A DNA stretch of 64,000 bases from RGIG3009 sp045630285 (GCA_045630285.1 JAZQSX010000061.1:1-64000), one strand, 5' to 3'; numbered from the stretch's first letter, positions 25,119-34,170 are shown. Translations and numbers: made by a program. Notes: generated from the letters alone by a model not told the origin.

Positions 25119-26459
25119 ATGGCAACGACATTGGACATTCGTCATCTCGAAGGCTTTGTGCGTGAGCACGAGCTGTCGGGTATGCAGGCGCAGGTCACTG
25201 CTGCACACGATATGCTGCACAGCGGTACCGGTATGGGTAATGATTTTCTCGGCTGGTTGACGTTGCCTACCGACTACGACAAGGAGGAATTTACCCGCAT
25301 TCAGGCTGCGGCGGAACGTATCAAGCAGGATACCGATATTTTTATTGCTATCGGCATCGGCGGTTCGTATCTCGGCGCCCGTGCGGTGATCGAGTTCCTG
25401 AAATCCCCGTTGTATAACAACCTGAAAAAGGATACGCCCGACGTGTACTTCGCCGGCAACAACATCAGCGCTTCTGCACTGAGTGAGTTGCTCAGCCTGT
25501 GCGAGGGCAAGCGTGTTTCGATCAACGTGATCTCCAAATCGGGCACGACAACGGAGCCTGCAATCGCATTCCGTGTGTTCCGCGATTATCTGGAAAAGAC
25601 GGTCGGTGCTGAGGAGGCTCGTCGCCGTATCTACGTGACGACCGACAAGGCTCGTGGTACGCTGAAGGGTCTGGCAGACCGTGAAGGCTATGAGACCTTT
25701 GTCGTGCCGGACGACGTTGGCGGCCGTTTCTCGGTGCTGACGGCTGTGGGCCTGCTGCCCATTGCTGTGGCGGGCTGCGACATTGCCAAGCTGATGGCAG
25801 GCGCTGCTGAAGCGCAGGAGAAGCTGGCGGAGCCTTCGATCGAGGCGAACGATTGCTATAAGTACGCCGCTTTGCGGAATATTCTGCTTCGCAAGGGCCG
25901 TGCCGTTGAATTGATGGTCAGCTATGAGCCCCGCTATGCGATGATGGCAGAGTGGTGGAAGCAGCTGTACGGCGAGAGTGAGGGTAAAGACGGCAAGGGC
26001 TTGTTCCCGGCTTCGGTCGTTTTCTCGACCGACCTGCATTCGCTGGGTCAGTTCGTGCAGGACGGCTCCAACATTTTGACCGAGACGGTCGTTCTGATCG
26101 ACAAATCTCCGGTCGAAGTGGTTATTCAGGAGGATCCCGAAAACGTGGACGGTCTGAACTTCCTGACTGGTCGCACGATGGAGGAGATCAACCGCAAGGC
26201 GTATGAGGGTACGGTTTTGGCGCATACCGACGGCGGTACACCGAATATGGTGCTGCACGTACCGTGCGTGTGTGAGAAGGAACTCGGTTACCTCTTGTAC
26301 TTCTTTGAAAAGGCTTGTGCGATCTCGGGATATATGCTGGGTGTCAACCCGTTTGATCAGCCCGGTGTTGAGGCGTACAAGAAGAATATGTTTGCTCTGC
26401 TGGGTAAGCCCGGTTATGAAGAGCAAAAAGCGGCGCTGGAACAGCGCTTGGGACGCTAA
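25119..26459 (+). CDS. pgi: Glucose-6-phosphate isomerase
   Basis: A 446-residue glycolytic isomerase converting glucose-6-P and fructose-6-P. Sugar-isomerase signatures are present: AIGIGGSYLGARA, ISKSGTTTEPA, GRFSVLTAVGLLP, and the C-terminal FDQPGVEAYKKNMF containing the catalytic-region lysines. The length fits the shorter Firmicutes type. GGAGGG precedes the ATG. It is followed at 50 bases by a small P-loop protein, with a stable hairpin but no T run between them, so the two may share a transcript. Confidence 0.97.
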   Translation: MATTLDIRHLEGFVREHELSGMQAQVTAAHDMLHSGTGMGNDFLGWLTLPTDYDKEEFTRIQAAAERIKQDTDIFIAIGIGGSYLGARAVIEFLKSPLYNNLKKDTPDVYFAGNNISASALSELLSLCEGKRVSINVISKSGTTTEPAIAFRVFRDYLEKTVGAEEARRRIYVTTDKARGTLKGLADREGYETFVVPDDVGGRFSVLTAVGLLPIAVAGCDIAKLMAGAAEAQEKLAEPSIEANDCYKYAALRNILLRKGRAVELMVSYEPRYAMMAEWWKQLYGESEGKDGKGLFPASVVFSTDLHSLGQFVQDGSNILTETVVLIDKSPVEVVIQEDPENVDGLNFLTGRTMEEINRKAYEGTVLAHTDGGTPNMVLHVPCVCEKELGYLLYFFEKACAISGYMLGVNPFDQPGVEAYKKNMFALLGKPGYEEQKAALEQRLGR

Positions 26460-26470
26460 GTTGGCAGTTG

Positions 26471-26484
26471 CCGCCTTCGGGCGG
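26471..26484 (+). other. UUCG-tetraloop hairpin between pgi and the P-loop gene
   Basis: CCGCC, loop TTCG and GGCGG form an exceptionally stable mini-hairpin. No T run follows, so it is more likely an mRNA stability or processing element than a terminator. Confidence 0.5.
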
Positions 26485-26509
26485 TGAATATAGACTGGGA
26501 GGAATGGAA

Positions 26510-26923
26510 ATGATTACTTTAATTCTCGGCAAAAAGGGCTCCGGCAAGACGAAGAAGTTGCTCGATATGTGCAACGAGGCTGTTGCGCAGTCTAAGGGCA
26601 ATGTGGTCTTCATCGAAAAGGACTCGACCCTTACTTATAACCTCAGCCATAAGGTGCGCTTGGTAGCAGCGGATGAATACGCCATTTGCGGTTTTGAGGC
26701 TTTCTACGGCTACGTTGCCGGTATGTGCGCCGGTAACTACGACATCACCGACATCTTCGTGGATTCCACGCTGAAGATCGGTGGCGGTATCGACGGTCTG
26801 CTTGAATTCGTGGAGAAGCTGAAGGCGCTCAGCGACATGGCAAACACCAACGTGGTGATGTCCGTCTCTGCTGCTCCCGAAGAAATCCCGGCAGAAATCG
26901 CTCATTTGGCGCGCGAGATCTGA
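26510..26923 (+). CDS. Small P-loop protein of unknown function
   Basis: A 137-residue protein. It begins with a Walker A motif, LILGKKGSGKTKKLL (about 5-19), and has a Walker B-like strand, ITDIFVDSTLKIGGG. No signal peptide or membrane segment is seen. The protein is too short for a full helicase or kinase, so it may be a minimal ATP/GTP switch (inference). The ATG at 26510 has GGGAGG seven bases upstream; an in-frame ATG six bases earlier lies on that site. A GC-rich hairpin at about 26938-26971 follows without a T run. I do not recognise a named family. Confidence 0.75.
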   Translation: MITLILGKKGSGKTKKLLDMCNEAVAQSKGNVVFIEKDSTLTYNLSHKVRLVAADEYAICGFEAFYGYVAGMCAGNYDITDIFVDSTLKIGGGIDGLLEFVEKLKALSDMANTNVVMSVSAAPEEIPAEIAHLAREI

Positions 26924-27038
26924 TGCAGTAAAAACCCGGACGGAGCGTCGGCAACGGCGCTCCGTATCCGTGAGGCAAGGGAACAAGCCGAAACAGCCAA
27001 TCTTTTTGTCAACCTTTGCGGTTTTCGTAAAAAAATGG

Positions 27039-27067
27039 TTGACAAATGCGGCTTGTCCCGATATAAT
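27039..27067 (+). promoter_or_regulatory. Promoter of yceD-rpmF with inverted repeat
   Basis: TTGACA (27039-27044) and TATAAT (27062-27067) are perfect consensus hexamers with a 17-base spacer. TTGTCAACC (27006-27014) and GGTTGACAA (27037-27045) form a nine-base inverted repeat, the second arm covering the -35. Confidence 0.8.
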
Positions 27068-27093
27068 ATTTTGCGTGACTATTGAGGTGAAAT

Positions 27094-27588
27094 ATGCTTC
27101 TGCAACTTAAATCGCTGTTCCTCGGTGAAACGGGGCTTCTGCCGATCGATTGCCAGTTGGATCTTTCCGCTGTGGAATGGAACGGTGGGTATCCCTTCCG
27201 GGAACCGGTCAAGGTGAAAGGTCAGATCAAGCTGTCCGCCGGTGTGGTGACACTTACGGCTGAGGTTCGGTATCGGTATGACGGTACCTGTGACCGCTGT
27301 ATGTGTGATATTAGCCGCGAACAGGTGCTGCACATGGAGCATATTCTTGTAGTTTCCCTCAATCACGAGGATAATGACAGCTTTGTCCTGTTGGAGAACT
27401 ATCAGCTTCCGCTGGATGCTCTGGTGGAAGAGGATCTCATTCTGGACCAGCCGTCGAAGGTGCTGTGCAGCGAAGAGTGCCGTGGTCTTTGTCCGATGTG
27501 CGGAAAAGACCTGAACGAGGGGCTCTGTGGGTGCCGTCGAGAGACGGTTGACCCCCGTTTGGCAGCATTACAGCAGTTGCTGGATTAG
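27094..27588 (+). CDS. yceD: YceD/DUF177 family protein
   Basis: A 164-residue protein of the family that almost always precedes rpmF. In plants and bacteria the family is linked to 23S rRNA accumulation and 50S assembly. The pairs CDRC and C(x3)C-type cysteines (VLCSEECRGLCPMCGKDL, then CGC) suggest metal binding. GAGGTG precedes the ATG. It is 30 bases from rpmF and shares its promoter. Confidence 0.9.
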   Translation: MLLQLKSLFLGETGLLPIDCQLDLSAVEWNGGYPFREPVKVKGQIKLSAGVVTLTAEVRYRYDGTCDRCMCDISREQVLHMEHILVVSLNHEDNDSFVLLENYQLPLDALVEEDLILDQPSKVLCSEECRGLCPMCGKDLNEGLCGCRRETVDPRLAALQQLLD

Positions 27589-27618
27589 TTTTTTGATTAT
27601 GTTAAGGAGGTGCTGACG

Positions 27619-27801
27619 ATGGCGGTACCGAAGAGAAAGAGCTCCAAGGCACGTCGTGACAAGAGACGCAACAATGTTTGGAAGACTACGGCCCCCGAAC
27701 TGGTGAAATGCCCGCAGTGCGGCGAATACAAACGCCCGCACCGTCTTTGCGGAGCTTGCGGCTATTACAACGGCAGACAGATCGTCAAGGTTGAGGAGTA
27801 A
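27619..27801 (+). CDS. rpmF: 50S ribosomal protein L32
   Basis: A 60-residue ribosomal protein. It starts MAVPKRKSSKARRDKRR and keeps four zinc-binding cysteines (CPQC and CGAC), so it is the zinc-dependent C+ form. GGAGG precedes the ATG at good spacing. It is co-transcribed with yceD. Confidence 0.97.
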   Translation: MAVPKRKSSKARRDKRRNNVWKTTAPELVKCPQCGEYKRPHRLCGACGYYNGRQIVKVEE

Positions 27802-27844
27802 GCAGACCCACCGGTCAATATGCCCCCAATCAAGGAAGAATAGA

Positions 27845-27879
27845 GGGTGCGTCCCGGTTGGGTCGCACCCTTTGTTTTT
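27845..27879 (+). terminator. Terminator between rpmF and the DUF512 gene
   Basis: GGGTGCG and CGCACCC enclose a 12-base loop and are followed by TTTGTTTTT. The T run directly abuts the GGAGG ribosome site of the next gene. Confidence 0.7.
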
Positions 27880-27893
27880 GGAGGAATACCCGT

Positions 27894-29192
27894 ATGGCAG
27901 TTGTGATCACGGGCGTGGTGCCGGGCAGCCCGGCGGCGAAAAAAAGAATACGTGTCGGTGATCAACTGGTATCTGTCAACGGGAAACCTATCGTTGACGT
28001 GCTGGATTACCGCTTTTATGAGGTCGAAGAACGGCTGACTCTGGAATTGGAAACGGAAAAAGGCCCCCGCACGGTCAAGCTGCACAAGCCTGAGTATGCG
28101 GAGATTGGCCTGGAGTTTGAAACGTACCTGATGGATAAGCAGCGCACCTGCCGCAATCAGTGTGTGTTTTGCTTTATTGATCAGATGCCGCCCGGTATGC
28201 GGGAGACACTGTATTTCAAGGATGACGACAGCCGTCTCTCCTTCCTGTTCGGTAATTATATCACGCTGACCAATCTGTCGGAGCATGAGATCAATCGGAT
28301 CATGGATCTGCATATCACGCCGATCAATATTTCCGTGCATACCACCAACCCTGACTTGCGTTGTCGGATGATGAACAACCGCTTTGCCGGTGAGACGTTG
28401 GGGCTGCTTCGCCGTTTTGCCGATGCCGGCATTCGGATGAATTGCCAGCTGGTGCTGTGCCCCGGTTGGAACGACGGGGAAGAGCTGGAACGCAGTATGC
28501 GTGATTTGGCGGCGCTTGCCCCTGCGGTGGAAAGCGTGGCGGTGGTGCCTGTCGGTCTGACCAAGCACCGTGAAGGGCTGACGCCGCTCCGCCCGTTTAC
28601 CAAAGACGAAGCGATTACCGTGTTGGAGCTGGTAGAGGGCTTTGGCGGTGCGCTTTTGGAGCGTATCGGCACACGGCTGATCTATCCGGCGGATGAATGG
28701 TATATCAAAGCGGAGCGTCCCATTCCTGAGGACGGATTTTACGAGGAAATGCTGCAGCTCGAAAACGGTGTCGGTATGTCGGCACTGATGCGGGCGCAGT
28801 TCAAGGAAGCACTGGCGCAGTGCGAGGGAGTGACTGCCGCAGGAACGGATACGGTGCTGGTAACCGGTGTGGCGGCAGAACCGCTGATCCGGGAACTGGT
28901 GGAGTCGGCGACGAAAGCGTACCCCGCTATCCGTGCCCGTGTCAAAGCCATTCACAACGAGTTCTTCGGTGAGACGATTACCGTTGCAGGCTTGGTGACC
29001 GGTGGAGATCTGCAAGCGCAGTTACAGGGCGTAACCTGCGAGCGGATCCTGGTGCCGGACGTCATGCTGCGGCATGACCGTGATCGTTTCTTGGATGATA
29101 CAATGCCCGAGGATATAGCGCAGGCGCTTGGTGTTTCGGTACAAATCGTGTCGGCAGACGGAGAATCTCTGCTGAAAGCTCTGCTTGAATAA
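27894..29192 (+). CDS. DUF512 family protein (PDZ plus radical-SAM-like domain)
   Basis: A 432-residue protein. Residues 1-60 resemble a PDZ domain (GVVPGSPAAKKRIRVGDQL). A CRNQCVFC cluster motif near residue 86 has the CxxxCxxC spacing of radical SAM enzymes, and the DUF512 domain occupies the C-terminal half. The biochemical role is unknown. The gene sits directly upstream of der, an arrangement common in Clostridia, which hints at a link to ribosome assembly (inference). The ATG at 27894 has GGAGG eight bases upstream. Confidence 0.85.
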   Translation: MAVVITGVVPGSPAAKKRIRVGDQLVSVNGKPIVDVLDYRFYEVEERLTLELETEKGPRTVKLHKPEYAEIGLEFETYLMDKQRTCRNQCVFCFIDQMPPGMRETLYFKDDDSRLSFLFGNYITLTNLSEHEINRIMDLHITPINISVHTTNPDLRCRMMNNRFAGETLGLLRRFADAGIRMNCQLVLCPGWNDGEELERSMRDLAALAPAVESVAVVPVGLTKHREGLTPLRPFTKDEAITVLELVEGFGGALLERIGTRLIYPADEWYIKAERPIPEDGFYEEMLQLENGVGMSALMRAQFKEALAQCEGVTAAGTDTVLVTGVAAEPLIRELVESATKAYPAIRARVKAIHNEFFGETITVAGLVTGGDLQAQLQGVTCERILVPDVMLRHDRDRFLDDTMPEDIAQALGVSVQIVSADGESLLKALLE

Positions 29193-29211
29193 CGTATAAC
29201 GAGGTGAGACA

Positions 29212-30543
29212 ATGGCAAAACCCGTCGTGGCGGTAGTTGGCCGCCCAAACGTGGGAAAATCCACGTTGTTTAATAAATTGATCGGCAAGCGGCTGTCTAT
29301 TGTAAAAGACACGCCGGGTGTGACCCGTGATCGTATTTTATCGCCCTGCGAGTGGCGTGGACGTACATTTTTGTTGGTAGATACCGGCGGTATTGAGCCG
29401 CATTCGGATGATATTATCCTGTCCCAGATGCGCCGTCAGGCACAGCTGGCGATCGAACAGGCGGACGTGATCGTTTTGGTGACGGATCTGCAGGCGGGTG
29501 TTACCGCCAACGATACGGACGTCGCTGTGATGCTGCAAAAAAGCGGCAAGCCTATTGTGCTGTGCGTCAACAAGTGCGATCGCATCGGCGCTCCGCCGGC
29601 TGAGTTCTATGAGTTCTATAATTTAGGCTTGGGCGATCCGATCGGGGTATCCTCGCTCCACGGTACCGGTACGGGTGATCTGTTGGATGCGGTGTTTGAG
29701 TATTTGCCCGCTGACGATGAGGAGGAAGAGGAAAGCGACGTGATCAAGGTCGCTGTCATCGGAAAACCGAATGCGGGAAAATCTTCGCTGGTTAATAAGC
29801 TGTCGGGCGAGGAACGCAGTATTGTTTCGGATATTGCGGGTACGACCCGTGATGCGATCGATACCGAGGTGGAAACGGCACAGGGTAAGTTCTTGCTGAT
29901 CGATACTGCCGGACTCCGCCGCCGCAGCCGTGTAGATGATGCGATCGAAAAATACAGCATTCTTCGTGCTGAAATGGCGGTGGAGCGTGCGGATGTGTGC
30001 GTGATTCTGATCGACGGCAAGGAGGGCTTTACCGAGCAGGACAGTAAGGTGGCGGGAATTGCCCACGAAAAGGGCAAGGCCTGCATTATTGCGGTAAATA
30101 AATGGGATGCGGTTGAAAAAGACGACCGCACTATGAACTTGACACGTAAACAGCTGGAAAATGATTTCAGCTTTATGGCATATGCTCCGTTTATTTTCAT
30201 CTCCGCCAAAACGGGCCAGCGTTTGGATCGGCTGTTGGAGTTGGTGAAATACGTCAATGAGCAGAATGCGATGCGTGTGTCGACGGGCGCTTTGAACGAC
30301 GTGCTTGCGCAGGCAACGGCGCGTGTGCAACCACCGACGGATAAAGGGCGACGGCTCAAGATCTATTACGTTACTCAGCCGTCCACCCGTCCGCCCACAT
30401 TTGTATTTTTTGTCAATCGAGCCGATTTGTTCCATTTTTCCTATCAGCGGTATTTGGAAAATCAATTGCGTGAGACCTTCGGATTTGAAGGGACACCGAT
30501 TCGGTTTGTGATCCGTGAACGAGGCGACAACAGCGGTAAGTAA
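29212..30543 (+). CDS. der: Ribosome assembly GTPase Der (EngA)
   Basis: A 443-residue protein with two tandem G domains: first G1 GRPNVGKST (about 9-17), second G1 GKPNAGKSS (about 182-190). Both have DTAG/DTGG-type G3 motifs and NKCD and NKWD as G4. The C-terminal KH-like domain contains PTDKGRRLKIYYVTQ. Der drives late 50S maturation. GAGGTGAG precedes the ATG. Confidence 0.98.
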   Translation: MAKPVVAVVGRPNVGKSTLFNKLIGKRLSIVKDTPGVTRDRILSPCEWRGRTFLLVDTGGIEPHSDDIILSQMRRQAQLAIEQADVIVLVTDLQAGVTANDTDVAVMLQKSGKPIVLCVNKCDRIGAPPAEFYEFYNLGLGDPIGVSSLHGTGTGDLLDAVFEYLPADDEEEEESDVIKVAVIGKPNAGKSSLVNKLSGEERSIVSDIAGTTRDAIDTEVETAQGKFLLIDTAGLRRRSRVDDAIEKYSILRAEMAVERADVCVILIDGKEGFTEQDSKVAGIAHEKGKACIIAVNKWDAVEKDDRTMNLTRKQLENDFSFMAYAPFIFISAKTGQRLDRLLELVKYVNEQNAMRVSTGALNDVLAQATARVQPPTDKGRRLKIYYVTQPSTRPPTFVFFVNRADLFHFSYQRYLENQLRETFGFEGTPIRFVIRERGDNSGK

Positions 30544-30557
30544 AGGAGAGAGCGTGT

Positions 30558-31259
30558 ATGTTGTTCTTTTTGGAAAATAGTTGGTTGGCGATGTTGATTG
30601 CCGCTGTAGTGGCGTATTTGATAGGCAGTGTCAGCTTTGCGATCATTGTCACCAAATGCTTTAGCGGCAAGGATATTCGCTCATACGGCAGCGGTAATGC
30701 CGGCGCGACGAACGTACTTCGCTCGCAGGGAAAGCTGCCGGCGTTGTTTACGTTTATCGGCGACCTTTTGAAGAGCGTTTTGGCCGTTTGGCTTGGCGGG
30801 TATTTGCTGACGACGTTGCAGCTGTCTTCTCCTGCCTCTGTGGTTGAGACCACCTTCCTAACGTACGACGTTGAGAACCTGAAACTTGTCGGTGAATATC
30901 TGGCGGGTGTTTTCTGCATCATTGGTCATTTGTACCCGCTGTTTTTCGGTTTCCGTGGCGGCAAGGGCGTGATGACCACGCTCGGGATGATGCTGCTGCT
31001 TGACTGGAAGTCGGCACTGATTTTGCTGGGCCTGTTTGCGGTGATCGTGCTGATCACCCGTATGGTTTCGTTGGGATCCTGCATTGCGGTGACGCTGCTT
31101 CCCGTAGTCACGTATGTGATGCGTGCATTCGTATACGATCAGCAGTGGCCGACGGTAGCGTTTTGTACGGCCGCTTCGGCAGTCATCGCTGCTATCGTTT
31201 TGGCAAAGCACCACACGAATATCAAACGCATTTTCAAGGGCACAGAGAGCAAGTTGTAA
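30558..31259 (+). CDS. plsY: Glycerol-3-phosphate acyltransferase PlsY
   Basis: A 233-residue membrane acyltransferase with five or six hydrophobic segments. It acylates glycerol-3-phosphate using acyl-phosphate, the first step of phospholipid synthesis. Conserved motifs are YLIGSVSFAII, YGSGNAGATNVLR (glycerol-phosphate site) and FRGGKGVMTTLG. A central loop of about 25 residues is longer than in the shortest homologues. It lies 14 bases after der with a GGAGAG ribosome site, so it is in the same operon. Confidence 0.96.
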   Translation: MLFFLENSWLAMLIAAVVAYLIGSVSFAIIVTKCFSGKDIRSYGSGNAGATNVLRSQGKLPALFTFIGDLLKSVLAVWLGGYLLTTLQLSSPASVVETTFLTYDVENLKLVGEYLAGVFCIIGHLYPLFFGFRGGKGVMTTLGMMLLLDWKSALILLGLFAVIVLITRMVSLGSCIAVTLLPVVTYVMRAFVYDQQWPTVAFCTAASAVIAAIVLAKHHTNIKRIFKGTESKL

Positions 31260-31273
31260 GATCAGATAACACA

Positions 31274-31305
31274 AAGCGGCCTGTCGCATCAGCGACAAGC
31301 CGCTT
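31274..31305. terminator. Bidirectional terminator after plsY
   Basis: AAGCGGC-TGTCGC and GCGACA-GCCGCTT form a long stem with one opposed mismatch and an ATCA loop. It serves plsY and the converging LacI-family gene. Confidence 0.8.
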
Positions 31306-31308
31306 ACT

Positions 31309-32295
31309 TTATTTTGTTAGAACACCGTCACGACGCTGCCAAAGGGCGTAGGGCGGAGTGATATATCGTACTTGTTCCGGCAAGATGCCTTCGGATAAGT
31401 AGGCATCCGTTAAGCGCAAGGCTATTCGTGTTTGCTCGGCAATATTTTGCTCCATCACCGCGAAGAGGGAAGAGCCGTTCTGCTGTTTTTTAAGTTGAGG
31501 TGACAGCTCGTACCCAATGGCTCGGGCGCTGGTTTGGCCACGCAACTTATGAAGCGCTTGGCACAGTTCAGCAGTGCGTCCGCTGGGCGAAAAGACAAAG
31601 TCGAGATTGTCATGGACATCGCTAAGTAATCGTGCGAGGAGCGAAGCGTACAGCGGTTGTTCCTCCGGCTCGGTTAGGCGGTGGATCGTGGCACCTTCTC
31701 CCAGACCATCCACAAAACCGCGGCAGCGTTCACACATATTAGCGTTTTCTCGGCGCGAGAGAAGCGCTACATGCGGTTTCTGGATGTGTGCGGCGGCGAG
31801 TTGTCCCAAGCGGATACCGTCACCGTAAGAGTCCGAACCGACGAATACCGTCCCCGGGAGCGGTGTGTACTCGCCGAGCTGAATGACAAGCGAGTGGACG
31901 GCAATGCGCTCGACCAAAGAGCGTTCCGCAGCGTCTAAATTGGCAGAATAGATAAGCACTGAATGCTCCTCTGTCAGGAGCGGTTCCAGATAGGTTTTTA
32001 AGACATCGTGTTGTGCCAGTGAGGGATAGAAGCTGAATTGCGCCGGCGGGGAGAAGGGATGGCTGTTAAACACGTCAAAGGCCCGATGCCAGAAGAACTT
32101 GGGATTGTCGGGCAAAATGATATGCACACGACGAGAAGGGGAATATCCGTCGGCAGAATGCTGTGCATCCAGTGCGTCGATGACGCTGCGACGTGTTTCC
32201 TCGGTGATGCCGGCGCAGTGGCTCAACACACGGCGGACCGTGGAGACACTGGTTCCGCTGTGTTCGGCAATGCGACGCAGTTCGTCAGACTTCAC
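31309..32295 (-). CDS. LacI-family transcriptional regulator
   Basis: A 328-residue repressor-type protein. The N-terminal helix-turn-helix is LRRIAEHSGTSVSTVRRVLS with a hinge-like helix after it. The rest is a periplasmic-binding-protein-like effector domain; a VALLSRRENANMCERCRGF segment is near the ligand cleft. The effector is probably a sugar or related small molecule (family inference). The GTG start has GGAGGGG six bases upstream. It is divergent from the GNAT-Gfo/Idh fusion, whose expression it may control. Confidence 0.9.
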   Translation of the reverse strand: MKSDELRRIAEHSGTSVSTVRRVLSHCAGITEETRRSVIDALDAQHSADGYSPSRRVHIILPDNPKFFWHRAFDVFNSHPFSPPAQFSFYPSLAQHDVLKTYLEPLLTEEHSVLIYSANLDAAERSLVERIAVHSLVIQLGEYTPLPGTVFVGSDSYGDGIRLGQLAAAHIQKPHVALLSRRENANMCERCRGFVDGLGEGATIHRLTEPEEQPLYASLLARLLSDVHDNLDFVFSPSGRTAELCQALHKLRGQTSARAIGYELSPQLKKQQNGSSLFAVMEQNIAEQTRIALRLTDAYLSEGILPEQVRYITPPYALWQRRDGVLTK

Positions 32296-32359
32296 AAAAC
32301 CCCTCCTTCATTTTTGGTTAATCTGCACATCGACAAATTGACAGAAATAAAGTATCTTG

Positions 32360-32390
32360 ATTGTAGCATTTGCCGTATGTCGTGTCAAAT
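32360..32390 (-). promoter_or_regulatory. LacI-gene promoter with inverted repeat
   Basis: On the minus strand TTGACA (32388-32383) and TACAAT (32365-32360) are separated by 17 bases. ATTTG (32368-32372) and CAAAT (32386-32390) are inverted around 13 bases and cover the spacer and -35, a possible autoregulatory operator. A plus-strand TTGACA lies nearby at 32338. Confidence 0.6.
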
Positions 32391-32414
32391 ATATTTTTGC
32401 GGAGGAAGATCGTA

Positions 32415-34163
32415 ATGTCGCAGCTGAGAATGTATAAGTATATGGACAGCCCTTGTGAGTGCGAAGATTCGTTTAATGGGTTTACGTACCGTAGTTATAA
32501 CGGCAGTGAAGAGGATCGCACTGCCTGGGTGGAGATCTGCCGGCATGGTGAATTAATGGAGGGTGAGGAGAACGCCTTTGAACGCTATATCAGCGGCGCC
32601 CAAGGATACGATCCGAGCACGGTATTTTTCATTTTGGACGGGGAGGAGCCAATTGCAACGACGACGCTCTTGATTCAAGAAGGGCAATTGGGTGTTGTTC
32701 ATATGGTGGCAGTACGTCCCGATTACCTTGGTCGGGGCCTGGGTGGGTATCTCAACCGCATCGTGTTGGCAGCTGCCACCAAGCACGGCTGCGCCGGCGT
32801 ACGGCTGACCACTGACGAATGGCGTGTTCCGGCCGTGCGCAGTTATTTGAAAAGCGGTTTTCGTCCGGTGTTGTTTGAGGAGGATATGGAGGAACGCTGG
32901 AACACGTTCTTCAAAGAGCACGGGTATACCAATATGCTGGTGACGGATGCGGAGTTCAAGGCGCAAAAGCTGCTGAACGAGGATAACAGTGGTAAGCTAC
33001 GGCTTGGTATTTTCGGTGCGTTTCGTGGCAGCGATATTGCTCATGCAGCAACGATCAGTGGTCAAGCCTATATCACGGCTGTGTGTGATGCCAATCCTGA
33101 GCGGTTGGAGGCAATCAAGAAATATTGCAGCGTGGATACACAGTATTTTACGGACTTTGATGAGTTTATTGAAGCGCCGATGGATGCGGTGGTGCTGTGC
33201 AACTATTTTCCGGATCACGCCCGCTATGCGATCCTTGCTATGAAAAAAGGCATTCACGTGGCAAGCGAGACGCTGCCTGCCGTTACGATGCAGGAATGTG
33301 TGGAGCTGTGCCGCACCGCCGAGGAAACAGGATGCGTGTACATGCTTCTGGAGAACTATGCCTATTTCCCGGTCGTGATGCGTATGAAGGAAGAATACGA
33401 TAAGGGCGTGTGGGGAAAGGCAGTGTATATGGAGGGCGAATACGTGCATCCAATGTCGCCGGAGGAATATGCGATGTTTACGCCGACGCCGACACACTGG
33501 CGTGCGCTGATGCCGTCGGGCTACTATCTCAGTCATTCGTTGGCACCGCTGATGTATATGACCGGTGCGACCCCAAAGACGGTCAACGCCCGCAGCATCT
33601 ACACCGACGCCGTACGTGTGGAACGTGAGGATGAGCCAATCAAGGACGTGGCCTCCATTATGCTGTGCGGTATGGATGACAATTCTCTTGCCCGTGTGAC
33701 GGGATGGGCGAAGTTCGGCGGTCACGGCAACTGGTATCGGCTCTCCTGCGCCAAAGCGTGTGCCGAAACGGTGCGTGGCAATGAGTTTCGTGCACAGGTG
33801 CGTACGTGCGTGTGGGAAGATCCAATCCAAGAGTTGGACACCCCGTACCCCTTCGAAGCGGAAAAGGCACGGTGCTTTTGGCATAACGGCGGCGATTATT
33901 ACGTGACGTTGGATTTCATCAATTGCGTTAAAGAAAAGCGTGAGCCGTATTTGAACGTTTACCGTGCGGCGGCGATGGCGGCTGTCGGTATTCTTGGCTG
34001 GCGGTCCAGCTTGCATAATGGCACTGAATATAAGATTCCTGATTTTCGTTGCGAAGCCGAGCGCAAGCCGTTCGAAAATGATGATCTGTCACCTTTCATT
34101 GACGAAAACGGAGAACGCAACTACCCCTGTACAGTATACGAATGGGATCGATTTAACGCATAA
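32415..34163 (+). CDS. Fusion of GNAT acetyltransferase and Gfo/Idh/MocA oxidoreductase
   Basis: A 582-residue two-domain protein. Residues about 20-160 are a GNAT fold with the acetyl-CoA motif VAVRPDYLGRGLGGYL (98-113). From about 195 a Gfo/Idh/MocA domain begins (LGIFGAFRGSDIAHA), with the Rossmann part and a C-terminal beta sheet. The usual catalytic EKP is replaced by ETLP within VASETLPAVT, so the conserved lysine is missing and the dehydrogenase may be altered or inactive. The ATG at 32415 has GGAGG eight bases upstream. Divergence from a LacI regulator suggests sugar or amino-sugar metabolism (inference). Confidence 0.85.
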   Translation: MSQLRMYKYMDSPCECEDSFNGFTYRSYNGSEEDRTAWVEICRHGELMEGEENAFERYISGAQGYDPSTVFFILDGEEPIATTTLLIQEGQLGVVHMVAVRPDYLGRGLGGYLNRIVLAAATKHGCAGVRLTTDEWRVPAVRSYLKSGFRPVLFEEDMEERWNTFFKEHGYTNMLVTDAEFKAQKLLNEDNSGKLRLGIFGAFRGSDIAHAATISGQAYITAVCDANPERLEAIKKYCSVDTQYFTDFDEFIEAPMDAVVLCNYFPDHARYAILAMKKGIHVASETLPAVTMQECVELCRTAEETGCVYMLLENYAYFPVVMRMKEEYDKGVWGKAVYMEGEYVHPMSPEEYAMFTPTPTHWRALMPSGYYLSHSLAPLMYMTGATPKTVNARSIYTDAVRVEREDEPIKDVASIMLCGMDDNSLARVTGWAKFGGHGNWYRLSCAKACAETVRGNEFRAQVRTCVWEDPIQELDTPYPFEAEKARCFWHNGGDYYVTLDFINCVKEKREPYLNVYRAAAMAAVGILGWRSSLHNGTEYKIPDFRCEAERKPFENDDLSPFIDENGERNYPCTVYEWDRFNA

Positions 34164-34170
34164 ACAGAGA

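Noticed and set aside
25104..26426. 440-codon open frame antisense to pgi
   Set aside because: The pgi reading is full length with all motifs. The antisense frame has no recognisable domain and no ribosome site, and is a by-product of GC-rich codon use.
26938..26972. GC-rich hairpin after the P-loop gene as an intrinsic terminator
   Set aside because: The stem is good but no T run follows, so termination cannot be claimed.
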